In this document: positions 16,962-26,093 of the stretch, in pieces
Numbering within the stretch: position 1 is the first letter of the stretch
Layout: each line of letters begins with the position of its first letter
DNA from: Gammaproteobacteria bacterium
GTDB taxonomy: Bacteria; Pseudomonadota; Gammaproteobacteria; Pseudomonadales; Pseudohongiellaceae
Direction: 5' to 3'
Length of the DNA stretch: 47,466 nucleotides
Assembly (NCBI GenBank): GCA_029244985.1
Contig: JAQWQD010000002.1
Coordinates: 1-47,466 of the forward strand
Position numbers and translations under genes: made by a program
Notes under the pieces: generated by a model
The model's database searches: none
Told to the model about the DNA's origin: nothing
The model's input: the letters and a program-made list of their open reading frames with translations, nothing else

Positions 16962-16980
16962 TTGTTACACTTTGTTACAC
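16962..16980. promoter_or_regulatory. Direct repeats TTGTTACAC x2 in a divergent promoter
   Basis: TTGTTACAC occurs at 16962-16970 and 16972-16980, spaced one helical turn, with TAACAA just beyond. The site lies in the 16886-17217 intergenic region between two divergent genes, 77 bp from the MBL start. The GTTAC core is shared with the motifs near 509 and 7108. Confidence 0.4.
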
Positions 16981-17137
16981 TGCATAACAAACTATCACAT
17001 GCTGCCCTTTGTTTTATCGCTAAGCGATTGATATTCTTATATTCTTATAACACTACGGATTTTTTGATCTAGTGGGCAACTGGAAAGTGCTAACAGTATT
17101 TCCATTTACTTTACCGCGTGAATTTCTGTTTTTTTCT

Positions 17138-17209
17138 AAGGCATTTGCAACCTTTTTTATATAGTTGAGGTAATAGTAGTAATTAGATAAGAAGTTGTAA
17201 ATTAGGAGC
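17138..17209 (+). repeat. 72-bp leader element, copy B
   Basis: This copy differs from copy A (10590-10661) at only four positions. It ends 8 bp before the DUF1592 gene, and its AGGAG (17204-17208) probably serves as that gene's ribosome site. The inverted arms TTTGCAACCT and AAGTTGTAAA are kept. Position differs between copies: here it abuts the start codon, while copy A is 115 bp upstream of its gene. Confidence 0.75.
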
Positions 17210-17217
17210 TCAGATGC

Positions 17218-19632
17218 ATGAATAAGTTAACAACTCTGCTCGTTTGCACTATGTTTGTCGTCGGACAAGCCAGTGCTGATTCCTTCGAAGCTGAAGTGAA
17301 GCCAATGCTGGAGGCATCTTGTCTTTTGTGCCATGGCGAGGGCACGGTGACTCCCCTTAATATGCAAGAACTCAGCTACGACCTTGGCGATGCCGAGGTT
17401 TATCGTACTTGGCAGCATATCTATAATCGTATTGAGCGTGGCCAAATGCCCCCGATGGAGGTGTCAGACACGGTTCAATCGCTGATCGACAATGCGCTTA
17501 CCGCACTTAAGCCTGCTTTAGTTGATGCCAATATAGCCGCACGCGGTAGCTCACGAGCGGAGCTGCGCAGGCTGACTCAGCTTGAGTATGCCTATTCCTT
17601 ACAAGACCTTCTGCATCTCGATGCAGAGACGGCGACGGCCCTGGCTTCGGAATTGCCCGCCGCCGCTGATACGGGCGGTTTCAATACCGTGGCAAAAAAT
17701 CAGGACATCTCGGCTTTGCACGTGCGTGGCTACTTGCGCGCGGCTGACAGAGCGCTGGATGCAGCAATCCAGCTCGGTCCACGTCCTGAGTCGGAGCGTT
17801 TCGAAATTGAGTATCGGAAGTCGCCGTATCTTAATATGTTGAGTACTACGGAGACTTTCGGCCTCGGCGTTACCAAGTTGCTCGACGACGGGGTTGCTAC
17901 GTTTTTTGATTCCGTATCGACCTACGCCTTTTATACTGAGTCGGAGGGCTACAATGTGCCGTCGCCAGGACGCTACCGGGTCACCCTCGATGCTTATCCC
18001 TACCAGGCGGATTCACCGGTAATCTTGACTTTGTACAGGGGTAAAAAGCAAGGCATTGTCGCATCGCTTGATAATCTCATCGGTAGTTACGATTTAGTTG
18101 AGCCGGAAGGTCGTGTTGTCGAGGAGACCATCTACCTAGAGCCCGGTATGTTAGTGGCCCCCTCGCTGGCGGATGTCGATTACCGGGGGGAAAATCCCGG
18201 CATATATTATCTCCCTGAAAACTTCGTCACTGATTACAGGGGCGAGGGCATCGCGATGAAGTCGATGGTTATCGAAGGTCCTTTGAGTGACGTGTGGCCG
18301 CCGCAGAGTGCTCGCGAGCTCTTGACCGGCATCGATTTTGAAGAGTCGGGTCAGATTAAACTGTCCAAGCCGGCCATGGATCACATCAACGAGATTGTCG
18401 AGACTTTCGCGCAGCGTGCCTTCCGTCGACCGCTCGCCGAAGGTGAAGCCAAGTTCTACGCCGATATGGCGATACCGTTGCTAGAGGACGACAGACCTTT
18501 TCTTGAGGCACTGCGTGTGCCACTTAGAACGGTCTTGAATTCGTCGTCATTTCTTTACCAAGACGGTGCTAGCGGCGCTCTGGATGATTACAGCCTGGCC
18601 TCGCGCCTGTCGTATTTTCTGTGGCGCAGTATGCCCGACGATGCGCTTCTCGCCGTCGCTGAAGCTGGTCGCTTGTCCGAGCCTGCAGAGCTGGCACGTC
18701 AGGTGGAGCGCATGCTCGATGATCCGAAAAGTAAACGCTTCGTCAAGGACTTCGTGGGGCAGGCTTATCGACTCTATGAGATCAACTCAACCTCGCCTGA
18801 TACAGGGCTGTATCCCGAATTTAACGACCTCCTTGGTCAGGCCATGGTAGCGGAGTCTGAGCTTTTTTATGAGGAGTTGATCCGCGAGAACTTGAGTTTG
18901 ACGAACCTCGTTCGTGCGGACTTTACCTTCCTGAACCGCCGCTTAGCTGAGCATTACAGAGTGCCGGGTATCGAAGGACAGCAGATGCGCAAAGTGATGC
19001 TGCCAGAGGGCAGCGTGCGAGGCGGTTTGTTGGGTCAGGGCAGTATCCATAAGATCACGGCGAACGGGACGACTACGTCGCCCATACCGCGCGGCAATTT
19101 TGTGCTTGCGAATTTGCTTGGCCGCCCAGCACCGCCACCGCCACCGAACGTGGGCGGTGTTGAGCCCGACACACGCGGGACGACTACGATTCGTGAACAG
19201 CTGGCGGCGCATCGAGACAGCACCATCTGCGCGGGTTGTCATAAGACCATCGACCCGCCGGGCTTTGCGCTCGAATCGTTCGATCCTATCGGAGGATTTC
19301 GCGACCAGTACCGGGCTGTCGGGGCTTTTTCTGAGACTCTGCAATATGCGCCTTATCAGTTGGGGTTGCCGGTGGATGCCAGTGGCATTACATCTGACGG
19401 GGCGTCGTTCCGCGGATTCGCCGATTACCAACAAGTGTTGTTGGACACTGAGATGGATGCGATCTCTTACAATCTCGCGGATCAACTCATAACATTCAGC
19501 ACCGGGGCGCAGGTCGAGTTTTCAGACCGGGATGCGGTGAACGAGATTCTCAGCTTGACCAAGGACCAAAATTACCCATTGCGTACAATGATTCACGAGG
19601 TCGTGGCAAGCGATCTGTTTAAGACGAGGTAG
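17218..19632 (+). CDS. Exported DUF1587/1592/1595/1588/1585 protein with two heme-c motifs
   Basis: This 804-residue protein has a signal peptide (1-20, ending ASA). The first CxxCH is Cys35-Cys38-His39 (CLLCHG). It is followed by the DUF1587 segment RLTQLEYAYSLQDLL, the DUF1595/1592 helical region (AFRRPLAEGEAKFYADM, SRLSYFLWRSMPDD) and the DUF1588 segment with a second CxxCH (CAGCHKTIDPPGF, Cys671 to His675). DUF1585 closes the protein. This set of domains is best known from planctomycetes and myxobacteria but also occurs in gammaproteobacteria. The biochemical role is not established. It lies 6 bp upstream of a DUF1552 gene, its usual partner, so the two form an operon. Confidence 0.88.
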   Translation: MNKLTTLLVCTMFVVGQASADSFEAEVKPMLEASCLLCHGEGTVTPLNMQELSYDLGDAEVYRTWQHIYNRIERGQMPPMEVSDTVQSLIDNALTALKPALVDANIAARGSSRAELRRLTQLEYAYSLQDLLHLDAETATALASELPAAADTGGFNTVAKNQDISALHVRGYLRAADRALDAAIQLGPRPESERFEIEYRKSPYLNMLSTTETFGLGVTKLLDDGVATFFDSVSTYAFYTESEGYNVPSPGRYRVTLDAYPYQADSPVILTLYRGKKQGIVASLDNLIGSYDLVEPEGRVVEETIYLEPGMLVAPSLADVDYRGENPGIYYLPENFVTDYRGEGIAMKSMVIEGPLSDVWPPQSARELLTGIDFEESGQIKLSKPAMDHINEIVETFAQRAFRRPLAEGEAKFYADMAIPLLEDDRPFLEALRVPLRTVLNSSSFLYQDGASGALDDYSLASRLSYFLWRSMPDDALLAVAEAGRLSEPAELARQVERMLDDPKSKRFVKDFVGQAYRLYEINSTSPDTGLYPEFNDLLGQAMVAESELFYEELIRENLSLTNLVRADFTFLNRRLAEHYRVPGIEGQQMRKVMLPEGSVRGGLLGQGSIHKITANGTTTSPIPRGNFVLANLLGRPAPPPPPNVGGVEPDTRGTTTIREQLAAHRDSTICAGCHKTIDPPGFALESFDPIGGFRDQYRAVGAFSETLQYAPYQLGLPVDASGITSDGASFRGFADYQQVLLDTEMDAISYNLADQLITFSTGAQVEFSDRDAVNEILSLTKDQNYPLRTMIHEVVASDLFKTR

Positions 19633-19638
19633 TCTAAT

Positions 19639-20895
19639 ATGAAAAAAGGCAATAAGATAAGTCGACGCACTCTGTTACGAGCATCAGGTGTGGCGCTCGC
19701 TCTACCATATCTCGAGGTGATGCCCGCTTACGGCGCGGCGCAAACTAGGCGGATGGTGAACATCTGTTGCACGCTGGGTTTATACACGCCTTCGTGGTTG
19801 CCGCAACAGGATGGGGTAGACTACCAAGCGTCAGAATATCTTAAGCTGATCGATCAACACCGCAGCAGGTATACGGTCTTTTCCGGACTTTCACACGAGG
19901 CGCAAAATGGCCGGCAAGCACACAACTCAGAGATTACCTGGCTGTCATCGGCAAGGCATCCGGGCTTGGATGGTTTCCAAAATACCGTTTCCATGGACCA
20001 GGCGGCTGCCAATTATATTGGTTATGAGACTCGATTCCCGTCAATTGTGCTCGGTACAACGAGTCCGCAAAGCCAGTCCTACACTGCTAACGGTGTAATG
20101 ATCCCGGCCGAAACGAGCCCAGCGGGATTGTTCAAAAAACTATTTCTGCGAGGTAGTGCGGAGGAAATCAGGCGCGAAACTGAGAGTTTGAATGACGGCG
20201 GAAGTATCCTCGATCATTTGCTGGAGGAGGGGCGACGACTTGTTAAGCAAGTCAGCGCTTCTGATAAGCACAAGCTCAACGCCCACTTCGAGGCAGTGCG
20301 CGCGGCAGAGAATCAACTTGCCGAGGTACAAGCTTGGACGAATCGTCCTAAGCCAGAGGTTGGTCAGGAGTCTCCAGTTGATATTCCGGACAATACTGAC
20401 CTCATCGGCCGTATCGAGCTCATGCTCAACCTTATTCCGCTTATTCTCCAGACCGATTCTTCTCGCGTTGTCAGTCTGATGATTCAAGACCATAGTGTAG
20501 TGCCGCAAATTGCGGGTATATCCAAAGACCAGCACGGGCTTTCCCATCACGGTCAGGATCCGGCTAATATAGCTCAGCTTAAGATTATCGAAACAGAGAT
20601 CATTAAACGTTTTGGTAATCTGCTAACAGAACTTCAGCAGCCCAGCCTCGCTGGGGGTTCGATTCTTGACGAGACGGCAGTCTTGTTTGGCAGTAATCTT
20701 GGTAATGCAGCTTCCCATTCCTCCAAGCAACTTCCTATTCTCGTTGCAGGCGGTGGTTTTGCGCACGGCAAGCACATTGCGAATAAACAAGAGCAAGATG
20801 CGCCATTGTGTGATCTCTTCATCACCCTATTGCAATCGATGGGCCTTGAGGTGGATGCGTTTGGTCAAGGCAGCAAGGCACTGCACTGGTCATAA
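19639..20895 (+). CDS. DUF1552 Tat-exported protein
   Basis: This 418-residue protein has a twin-arginine signal (SRRTLLRASG, residues 9-18, followed by VALALPYLEVMPAYG). The body matches DUF1552 proteins of the alkaline-phosphatase/sulfatase-like type. Typical segments are TVFSGLSHE, the HNSEITWLS region, a SMDQAAANYIG stretch, LTELQQ and VLFGSNLGNAASHSS. Tat export implies folding with a cofactor or partner before export. It is the standard companion of the upstream DUF1592 protein, and its stop is 25 bp before the next start. The function is unknown. Residues that could bind metal (His and Asp in LSHHGQDP) are visible. Confidence 0.85.
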   Translation: MKKGNKISRRTLLRASGVALALPYLEVMPAYGAAQTRRMVNICCTLGLYTPSWLPQQDGVDYQASEYLKLIDQHRSRYTVFSGLSHEAQNGRQAHNSEITWLSSARHPGLDGFQNTVSMDQAAANYIGYETRFPSIVLGTTSPQSQSYTANGVMIPAETSPAGLFKKLFLRGSAEEIRRETESLNDGGSILDHLLEEGRRLVKQVSASDKHKLNAHFEAVRAAENQLAEVQAWTNRPKPEVGQESPVDIPDNTDLIGRIELMLNLIPLILQTDSSRVVSLMIQDHSVVPQIAGISKDQHGLSHHGQDPANIAQLKIIETEIIKRFGNLLTELQQPSLAGGSILDETAVLFGSNLGNAASHSSKQLPILVAGGGFAHGKHIANKQEQDAPLCDLFITLLQSMGLEVDAFGQGSKALHWS

Positions 20896-20920
20896 CAAGC
20901 GATCTATAAAGAACAGAATT

Positions 20921-22870
20921 ATGAACCGCTCTTATTCTGTTCTACTCACTGTTGCACTTTTATTAGGTGCCTGTGCGCGGCAGCCTGAGCAGACGAGTGC
21001 TCCGTTCGGTGAGTGGCATCATGCTGGTGGCAATCATTTCTCTGCCAAATATTCACCCTTAGACCAAATTGATTCGAGCAACTTCGCAGATTTGGAAGTC
21101 GCGTGGGATTGGCAGTCGGCAGATGCCAGGATTCCTCGCTCGTTGGCCTCTAACACTAGCCCCTACCGCGCGACCCCTCTTCTCGTGAATGGGGTCATGT
21201 ATACCAATACGAGTCTTGGGCAAGTAGCGGCACTGGATCCAGTAAGTGGCAGAGAATTATGGGTTTTCGACCCTGAAAGTTATCAACTAACTGTAGGGAG
21301 GGGTGCTAGTTCAACGCGAGGCATCGAATACTGGACCGACGGCCAGATTGAACGCATATTTATTGCGACGCGCGGTAAGCAACTCGTTAGCATTGATATC
21401 AATACCGGTCTGCCGGATAAGAATTTCGGAGATAATGGCTTTGCGGACTTGCGCAGTGATTTCGGCAAGAGCTCAGACGAATTTAATTTAGATAACATCA
21501 CCCACGGCTCACCTCCGATCGCGGTGGGCAGCTCAGTTATCGTTGGCTCCTCTCTATTCGACTATACGGAGTTCAATCGCAATCCTCCCGGTCATGTCCG
21601 TGCGTATGACGCCTACACCGGCCAATTCAAATGGCGTTTCAACACAATTCCCCAGCAGGGCGATGATTTCACCGAGACGTGGGAAAATGATTCTTGGCGC
21701 AAGATGGGGAACACCAACGTGTGGACCTTCATGTCGGCTGATGATGAGGCGGGCATTGTTTATCTACCTATTGCTACCCCTACTAACGATTACTGGGGCG
21801 GCACCCGCCTCGGCGAAAACCTGTTTGCTGAATCACTGGTCGCCGTGGATGCAGAGACGGGTGAGCGCATCTGGCATTTTCAGACGGTGCATCATGGCCT
21901 TTGGGATTACGACATTGCCTCGGCTCCCAATCTGGTCGATATCGTGGTTGATGGCCGTCCTATCAAGGCGGTAGCTCAGGTGTCCAAGACCGGTTTCACC
22001 TATGTGTTCGACCGCATAACCGGTGAGCCTGTGTGGCCAATAGAGGAACTTCCAGTGCCGCCCAGCAATGTGCCTGGTGAGCGCGCCCATCCGACTCAGC
22101 CACATCCAACTTGGCCACTGCCATTTGAGAAGCAGGGGATGAGTGAAGCAGATCTGATCGATTTCACGCCGGAAATAACCGCTGCAGCGAAAGAGCTGGC
22201 AAAGAAATATGTGATGGGCCCGATATTTACGCCACCGATTGTGGAAGGCACCGATGGCAAGGAGGCGACTATCTTCATGCCAGGCGCAGGTGGCGGTGCT
22301 AGCTTCCCTGGCGCCAACATCGACCCCGAGACTAATATTCTCTATGTGCCCTCTCAAACGCGTCCTTATGCAATGTCATTGGTGCCACCAAATGACCCTG
22401 AAGCGGACTGGCCCTATGTTATCCGTGTACAGCGTAACGTTGGTCCTATGGGATTGCCCCTGGTAAAACCACCCTATAGGCGAATTACCGCGATTGACCT
22501 CAACACTGGCGAACACGTATGGAAAACCCCTCTCGGCAGAGGGCCAGCGAACCATCCTGCGCTAGCGCACCTCAACTTACCGGATCTCGGTAGCTCGTTT
22601 AGCGACTACTCAGCCGAGGGCGGCATCCTGGTCACCAAGACTCTGTTGATTACTCATCTGGCGCAGAAAGACGAGATTGATCCGGATGCAGATGGATCGA
22701 TCTTAGTTGCATTTAACAAGGAGACAGGTGAAAAAGTCGGGGAAGTACTCGTGGATGTTCGGCTGCACGGCCCGGTAATGAGTTACCTAGCTGATGGCAG
22801 ACAGCACATCTCCATATCCGGTGGCCGTTTCAATGGTGCGAAAATTTTTACCTTCGCATTACCGCAATAA
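20921..22870 (+). CDS. PQQ-dependent dehydrogenase lipoprotein, glucose-dehydrogenase-like
   Basis: The true start is taken at 20921. The frame is open further upstream inside the DUF1552 gene, but only this ATG yields the lipoprotein signal LLLGAC (Cys18), giving 649 residues. The propeller blades follow the membrane glucose dehydrogenase pattern: TPLLVNGVMYTNTSLGQVAALD, a HHGLWDYDIASAP segment with Asp329 as the likely catalytic base, and a KPPYRRITAIDLNTGEH blade. Five N-terminal membrane helices of true Gcd enzymes are missing. It differs clearly from the 657-4463 pair. The likely role is sugar or alcohol oxidation at the membrane. It is the third gene of the DUF1592 operon. Confidence 0.85.
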   Translation: MNRSYSVLLTVALLLGACARQPEQTSAPFGEWHHAGGNHFSAKYSPLDQIDSSNFADLEVAWDWQSADARIPRSLASNTSPYRATPLLVNGVMYTNTSLGQVAALDPVSGRELWVFDPESYQLTVGRGASSTRGIEYWTDGQIERIFIATRGKQLVSIDINTGLPDKNFGDNGFADLRSDFGKSSDEFNLDNITHGSPPIAVGSSVIVGSSLFDYTEFNRNPPGHVRAYDAYTGQFKWRFNTIPQQGDDFTETWENDSWRKMGNTNVWTFMSADDEAGIVYLPIATPTNDYWGGTRLGENLFAESLVAVDAETGERIWHFQTVHHGLWDYDIASAPNLVDIVVDGRPIKAVAQVSKTGFTYVFDRITGEPVWPIEELPVPPSNVPGERAHPTQPHPTWPLPFEKQGMSEADLIDFTPEITAAAKELAKKYVMGPIFTPPIVEGTDGKEATIFMPGAGGGASFPGANIDPETNILYVPSQTRPYAMSLVPPNDPEADWPYVIRVQRNVGPMGLPLVKPPYRRITAIDLNTGEHVWKTPLGRGPANHPALAHLNLPDLGSSFSDYSAEGGILVTKTLLITHLAQKDEIDPDADGSILVAFNKETGEKVGEVLVDVRLHGPVMSYLADGRQHISISGGRFNGAKIFTFALPQ

Positions 22871-22902
22871 AACTAATAGCCTAAATGTAAAGAAGAGATT
22901 AT

Positions 22903-23943
22903 ATGAGAACCTTAATGATTAAAGTGTCGGAGCTCGGCATACGACGAGTGGCTAACACACTAGTGATTACACTGTTTTCTGCGCTGCTTCCTATCACCAC
23001 TTTGCACGGGCAGGGCGCAGGCGACACGAGTTATGATGGGACTACTGCCTGGGGCGATCCGGACCTGCAGGGCCTTTGGACTAATGAAACCCGCACGCCG
23101 ATGGAACGGCCTGTGGAGCTGGGAAACAAGGCCTTTTTTACAGAGGAGGATGTTCAGGCTATGCGAGCGGCCGCAGAGCCAGCGCCGGTCGAGGCTATAG
23201 TTGAGGAAGTATCGGTTCCTGCTGTGGGGGGGAATGTTGGAGCCCATAGTGCAATTTGGCTTGATCAGGGTGAGGCTTTGCTGTCAACGCGTCAGACGTC
23301 TCTGATTGTCGATCCGCCAAACGGTCGCGCGCCACTTAGGGATTCGGCATGGCAAGCTCGCGAATACCGCTTGCAACATCTGGAGGATGATTATCTTAAT
23401 TTCACGCCATGGGATCGCTGCATTTCCCGTGGCGTGCCCGGTGCAATGCTGCCAGCCGCCTACAACAATGCCTATCGCATAATTCAGACACCGGATCATG
23501 TCGCAATCATGCATGAAATGATTCATGAGGTACGTATTATTCCTCTGGACAAATCTGATCATAACGATGAGCGAATTAAGTTGTGGATGGGGGATTCAGT
23601 GGCGCATTGGGAAGGAAATACGCTGGTCGTAGAGACAACTAATTTTCACGGCAGAGGAATGATCGCAAATAGCGGCGCAGGAGGTCGGCTCAGGGGCGTG
23701 TCAGTTACCGAAGATCTCCACTTGGTGGAGCGTTTCACGCGAATTGATGAGGGTACTATTATCTGGGAAGTGACGATTACCGACCCGGATATTTATATTC
23801 AGCCTTTCACGATTTCCATGCCGCTGAACCACGATCCGGATTACGTGATATATGAATACGCCTGTCACGAGGGCAATCAAGCCATTCGCAATATACTCAG
23901 CGCCGGCCGTGAACGTGAAAAACGGGAAGCGGCTGAACTTTAG
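22903..23943 (+). CDS. Exported protein with C-terminal ACHEGN-type motif, paralogue 2
   Basis: This 346-residue protein has a signal peptide (core about 18-32, ending LHGQ). It shares with the 10776-11807 protein the N-terminal GDPDLQGLWTNETRTPMERP, FFTEEDVQAM, the central HWEGNTLVVETTNF and the C-terminal YEYACHEGNQAIRNIL. No function is known to me. It begins 32 bp after the quinoprotein lipoprotein gene, so it is probably the fourth gene of that operon. The other paralogue also sits behind a copy of the 72-bp element, which suggests that the two proteins serve the same pathway. Confidence 0.75.
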   Translation: MRTLMIKVSELGIRRVANTLVITLFSALLPITTLHGQGAGDTSYDGTTAWGDPDLQGLWTNETRTPMERPVELGNKAFFTEEDVQAMRAAAEPAPVEAIVEEVSVPAVGGNVGAHSAIWLDQGEALLSTRQTSLIVDPPNGRAPLRDSAWQAREYRLQHLEDDYLNFTPWDRCISRGVPGAMLPAAYNNAYRIIQTPDHVAIMHEMIHEVRIIPLDKSDHNDERIKLWMGDSVAHWEGNTLVVETTNFHGRGMIANSGAGGRLRGVSVTEDLHLVERFTRIDEGTIIWEVTITDPDIYIQPFTISMPLNHDPDYVIYEYACHEGNQAIRNILSAGREREKREAAEL

Positions 23944-24005
23944 AGGCACGCAGCTGTGCAGCGACAGCGTCGGCTTGAGAGTAATGCTGCGTTAGTTAAG
24001 AGCGT

Positions 24006-25118
24006 CTAATTTGCTACTTCTTTCCAAACAAATAGGCGGGTAGCTAACAGGTAACTGACAACTAGCCAGACGGCAATACCAATCAGACTGGGCATAATTG
24101 CCAGCAGTGAAGCACCTTCGTTGGCAATGTCCCGCATACCGGTAGACACAAAGCTGAGAGGCAATACGTAAGCTATGGGTTGCACGAATTCAGGCATTGA
24201 TTCTATTGGAAAGAAAATCCCTGAAAGAAAGACCTGAGGGAAGATGAAGATATTTCCTATCATTATCGCGGCTTGTTGAGTTTTGGCGATACTGCCGAGA
24301 CAAAAACCGAGGTTAAGGAAAATAAATGTACCGAGGATCACGACGAAAAAGAACGCAGCAAAGCTACCAATAATCTGCACATCAAATACTAAAACCGCAA
24401 AGGTAATAAGCACGACTAGTTGGGTTAACACGATAGTCGTTCTTGCTAGTACTATTGCTGTAATGAAATCTTTTGGTTGAATAGGAGTGACGAATAAACG
24501 TTTCAGAATTCCCTTACGCCGAAATTCAATTATGTTATAGCCGCTGCCGGCGATACTTAGCTGCATTAATGTAAACGCCATCAGTCCGGGGAGTAGAAAA
24601 TCTAGGTAGCTCTGAGAACGGGCTTGAACGTCTTCGATGACAAGGCTGAACATTGGCTCGGTTTCGCGAAATTCTCGCTCAATTTCAATTAGGGTTTGCT
24701 CAAGTAACGGCATGACGAGGCTCAACTGCGCCAGCTGCGCCGCGTCAACTAATATTCTTAGGTCTACGCTCTCCCGATCCAGATTAGCGGTATTAAAAAT
24801 TTCCGGAATCACCAGTACTATAGTTTGATCGCCTTCCTCTAGATCAGAACGTAAAAGATCTTCTGTGCCTATGGTTACATTAAAGACTAGACTGTCTTTT
24901 AGCTGTTGGACAAAATCTGCGGCGACTGCCGAGTCCGATTCATTGACAACGCCGATATTAAGAGGTTCTTGTTGACCATTGTTCATCACACCGAAGACAG
25001 TCATGAAGATAATCGGGAAAAAAAGGCTGAAGAAAATTGACTGTCGATCCCGTAGAAAGATCATCAGAAATGCTTTGGATAACTGCAGTTGTAGTTTACT
25101 TAATATCACTTTTTTCAA
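24006..25118 (-). CDS. ABC-2 type transporter permease
   Basis: This 370-residue protein has one N-terminal membrane helix (about 25-43), a long extracytoplasmic domain to about residue 170, and then five or six helices (FLLPGLMAFTLMQLS, then AAFFFVVILGTFIFLNLGF and others). This is the ABC2_membrane_3 layout used by NatB/YhhJ-like exporters. The start overlaps the stop of the ATPase gene by 4 nt (ATGA), so the two are translationally coupled. The direction of transport is export; the cargo is unknown. It lies convergent to the catabolic operon and may be unrelated to it. Confidence 0.88.
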   Translation of the reverse strand: MKKVILSKLQLQLSKAFLMIFLRDRQSIFFSLFFPIIFMTVFGVMNNGQQEPLNIGVVNESDSAVAADFVQQLKDSLVFNVTIGTEDLLRSDLEEGDQTIVLVIPEIFNTANLDRESVDLRILVDAAQLAQLSLVMPLLEQTLIEIEREFRETEPMFSLVIEDVQARSQSYLDFLLPGLMAFTLMQLSIAGSGYNIIEFRRKGILKRLFVTPIQPKDFITAIVLARTTIVLTQLVVLITFAVLVFDVQIIGSFAAFFFVVILGTFIFLNLGFCLGSIAKTQQAAIMIGNIFIFPQVFLSGIFFPIESMPEFVQPIAYVLPLSFVSTGMRDIANEGASLLAIMPSLIGIAVWLVVSYLLATRLFVWKEVAN

Positions 25119-25879
25119 TCTCTGAGAGCGTGTCCGGTTAGTACAAGAAAGACATCTTCAAGATTTCCATGCAGTGGCGCGGCCGGCGGTTCAGGCGCAT
25201 GTAGCAGTATCAACTTCTTTGGTGTGCCTTCCGCGACGATTTTGCCATGGTCCATGATCGCAATGCGGTGACAGAGGGACTCCGCTTCTTCCATATTGTG
25301 CGTTGTTAGCACAATGGTCATGCCGTTGTTATTTAGATCCTGAACTAAATCCCAGATATTTCGTTTCGCCTGAGGATCGAGACCAGTTGTCGGTTCATCC
25401 AGAAACAGCACCTTTGGTTCATTTACCAGAGTACATGCAATCGAAAAGCGTTGTTTTTGACCGCCGGATAAATTTGCAGGTTTAGCCTTCGCCTTGTCTA
25501 GTAATTGTACTTTCTCTAACAACGCCGTGGGATCGACGTCGCGGCTATAAAGGGCTCCGAAGAGAGTTAGTAGTTCGACAAGAGATAAATTATCGAAGTA
25601 CTCACTGGCTTGCAATTGAACGCCTATGATTTCCTTTATCTTGAAGGGGTCCGATTGCACATCGATGCCATCAATAGTCGCATGCCCTCCATCACTGTCA
25701 TTAAGCCCTTCGAGCATTTCCAGCGTGGTTGTCTTGCCGGCGCCATTTGGACCGAGAATGCCAAATATCTCGCCCGTTTCGATGCGCAGAGAGACGCCGT
25801 CAACGGCGCGAAAGGTTTCGTTTTTGTTGCCGGGAAGTGGGTAGGTCTTCGTAAAATTCTCGATTTCGATGATTGGCAT
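25115..25879 (-). CDS. ABC transporter ATP-binding protein
   Basis: This 254-residue protein has the Walker A motif GPNGAGKTT (43-51), the Q-loop region VQLQASEYF, the signature LSGGQKQRF, Walker B VLFLDEPTTGLDP and a switch His in LTTHNMEEAE. The domain set and length fit the CcmA/NatA class paired with ABC-2 permeases. It is the first gene of a two-gene operon with the permease. No accessory periplasmic protein or outer-membrane factor is adjacent, so it is probably an exporter for lipids, drugs or small molecules. Confidence 0.92.
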   Translation of the reverse strand: MPIIEIENFTKTYPLPGNKNETFRAVDGVSLRIETGEIFGILGPNGAGKTTTLEMLEGLNDSDGGHATIDGIDVQSDPFKIKEIIGVQLQASEYFDNLSLVELLTLFGALYSRDVDPTALLEKVQLLDKAKAKPANLSGGQKQRFSIACTLVNEPKVLFLDEPTTGLDPQAKRNIWDLVQDLNNNGMTIVLTTHNMEEAESLCHRIAIMDHGKIVAEGTPKKLILLHAPEPPAAPLHGNLEDVFLVLTGHALRD

Positions 25880-26093
25880 AAAATGCTTCGCTTTAACTTC
25901 TTGTTTTGTCCGCCCTGCAAGTTTGCCTAGGCGCCATACCTTACATTATTAAAAGAATTAAGACTATCAAGAATTCAGTTGGACGGTTTTTGTATGACGA
26001 GAGCTACCTTGATACGATAAGATCAAGTCCCATTATTCTTAAGTTTCCTTTAATACGTTTACTTCGATAACTCTAAAAAAGAGGCTGTATCTA

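Noticed and set aside
20666..20920. Upstream extension of the quinoprotein lipoprotein frame
   Set aside because: It overlaps the DUF1552 gene and would bury the lipoprotein signal; the ATG at 20921 gives a proper lipobox.
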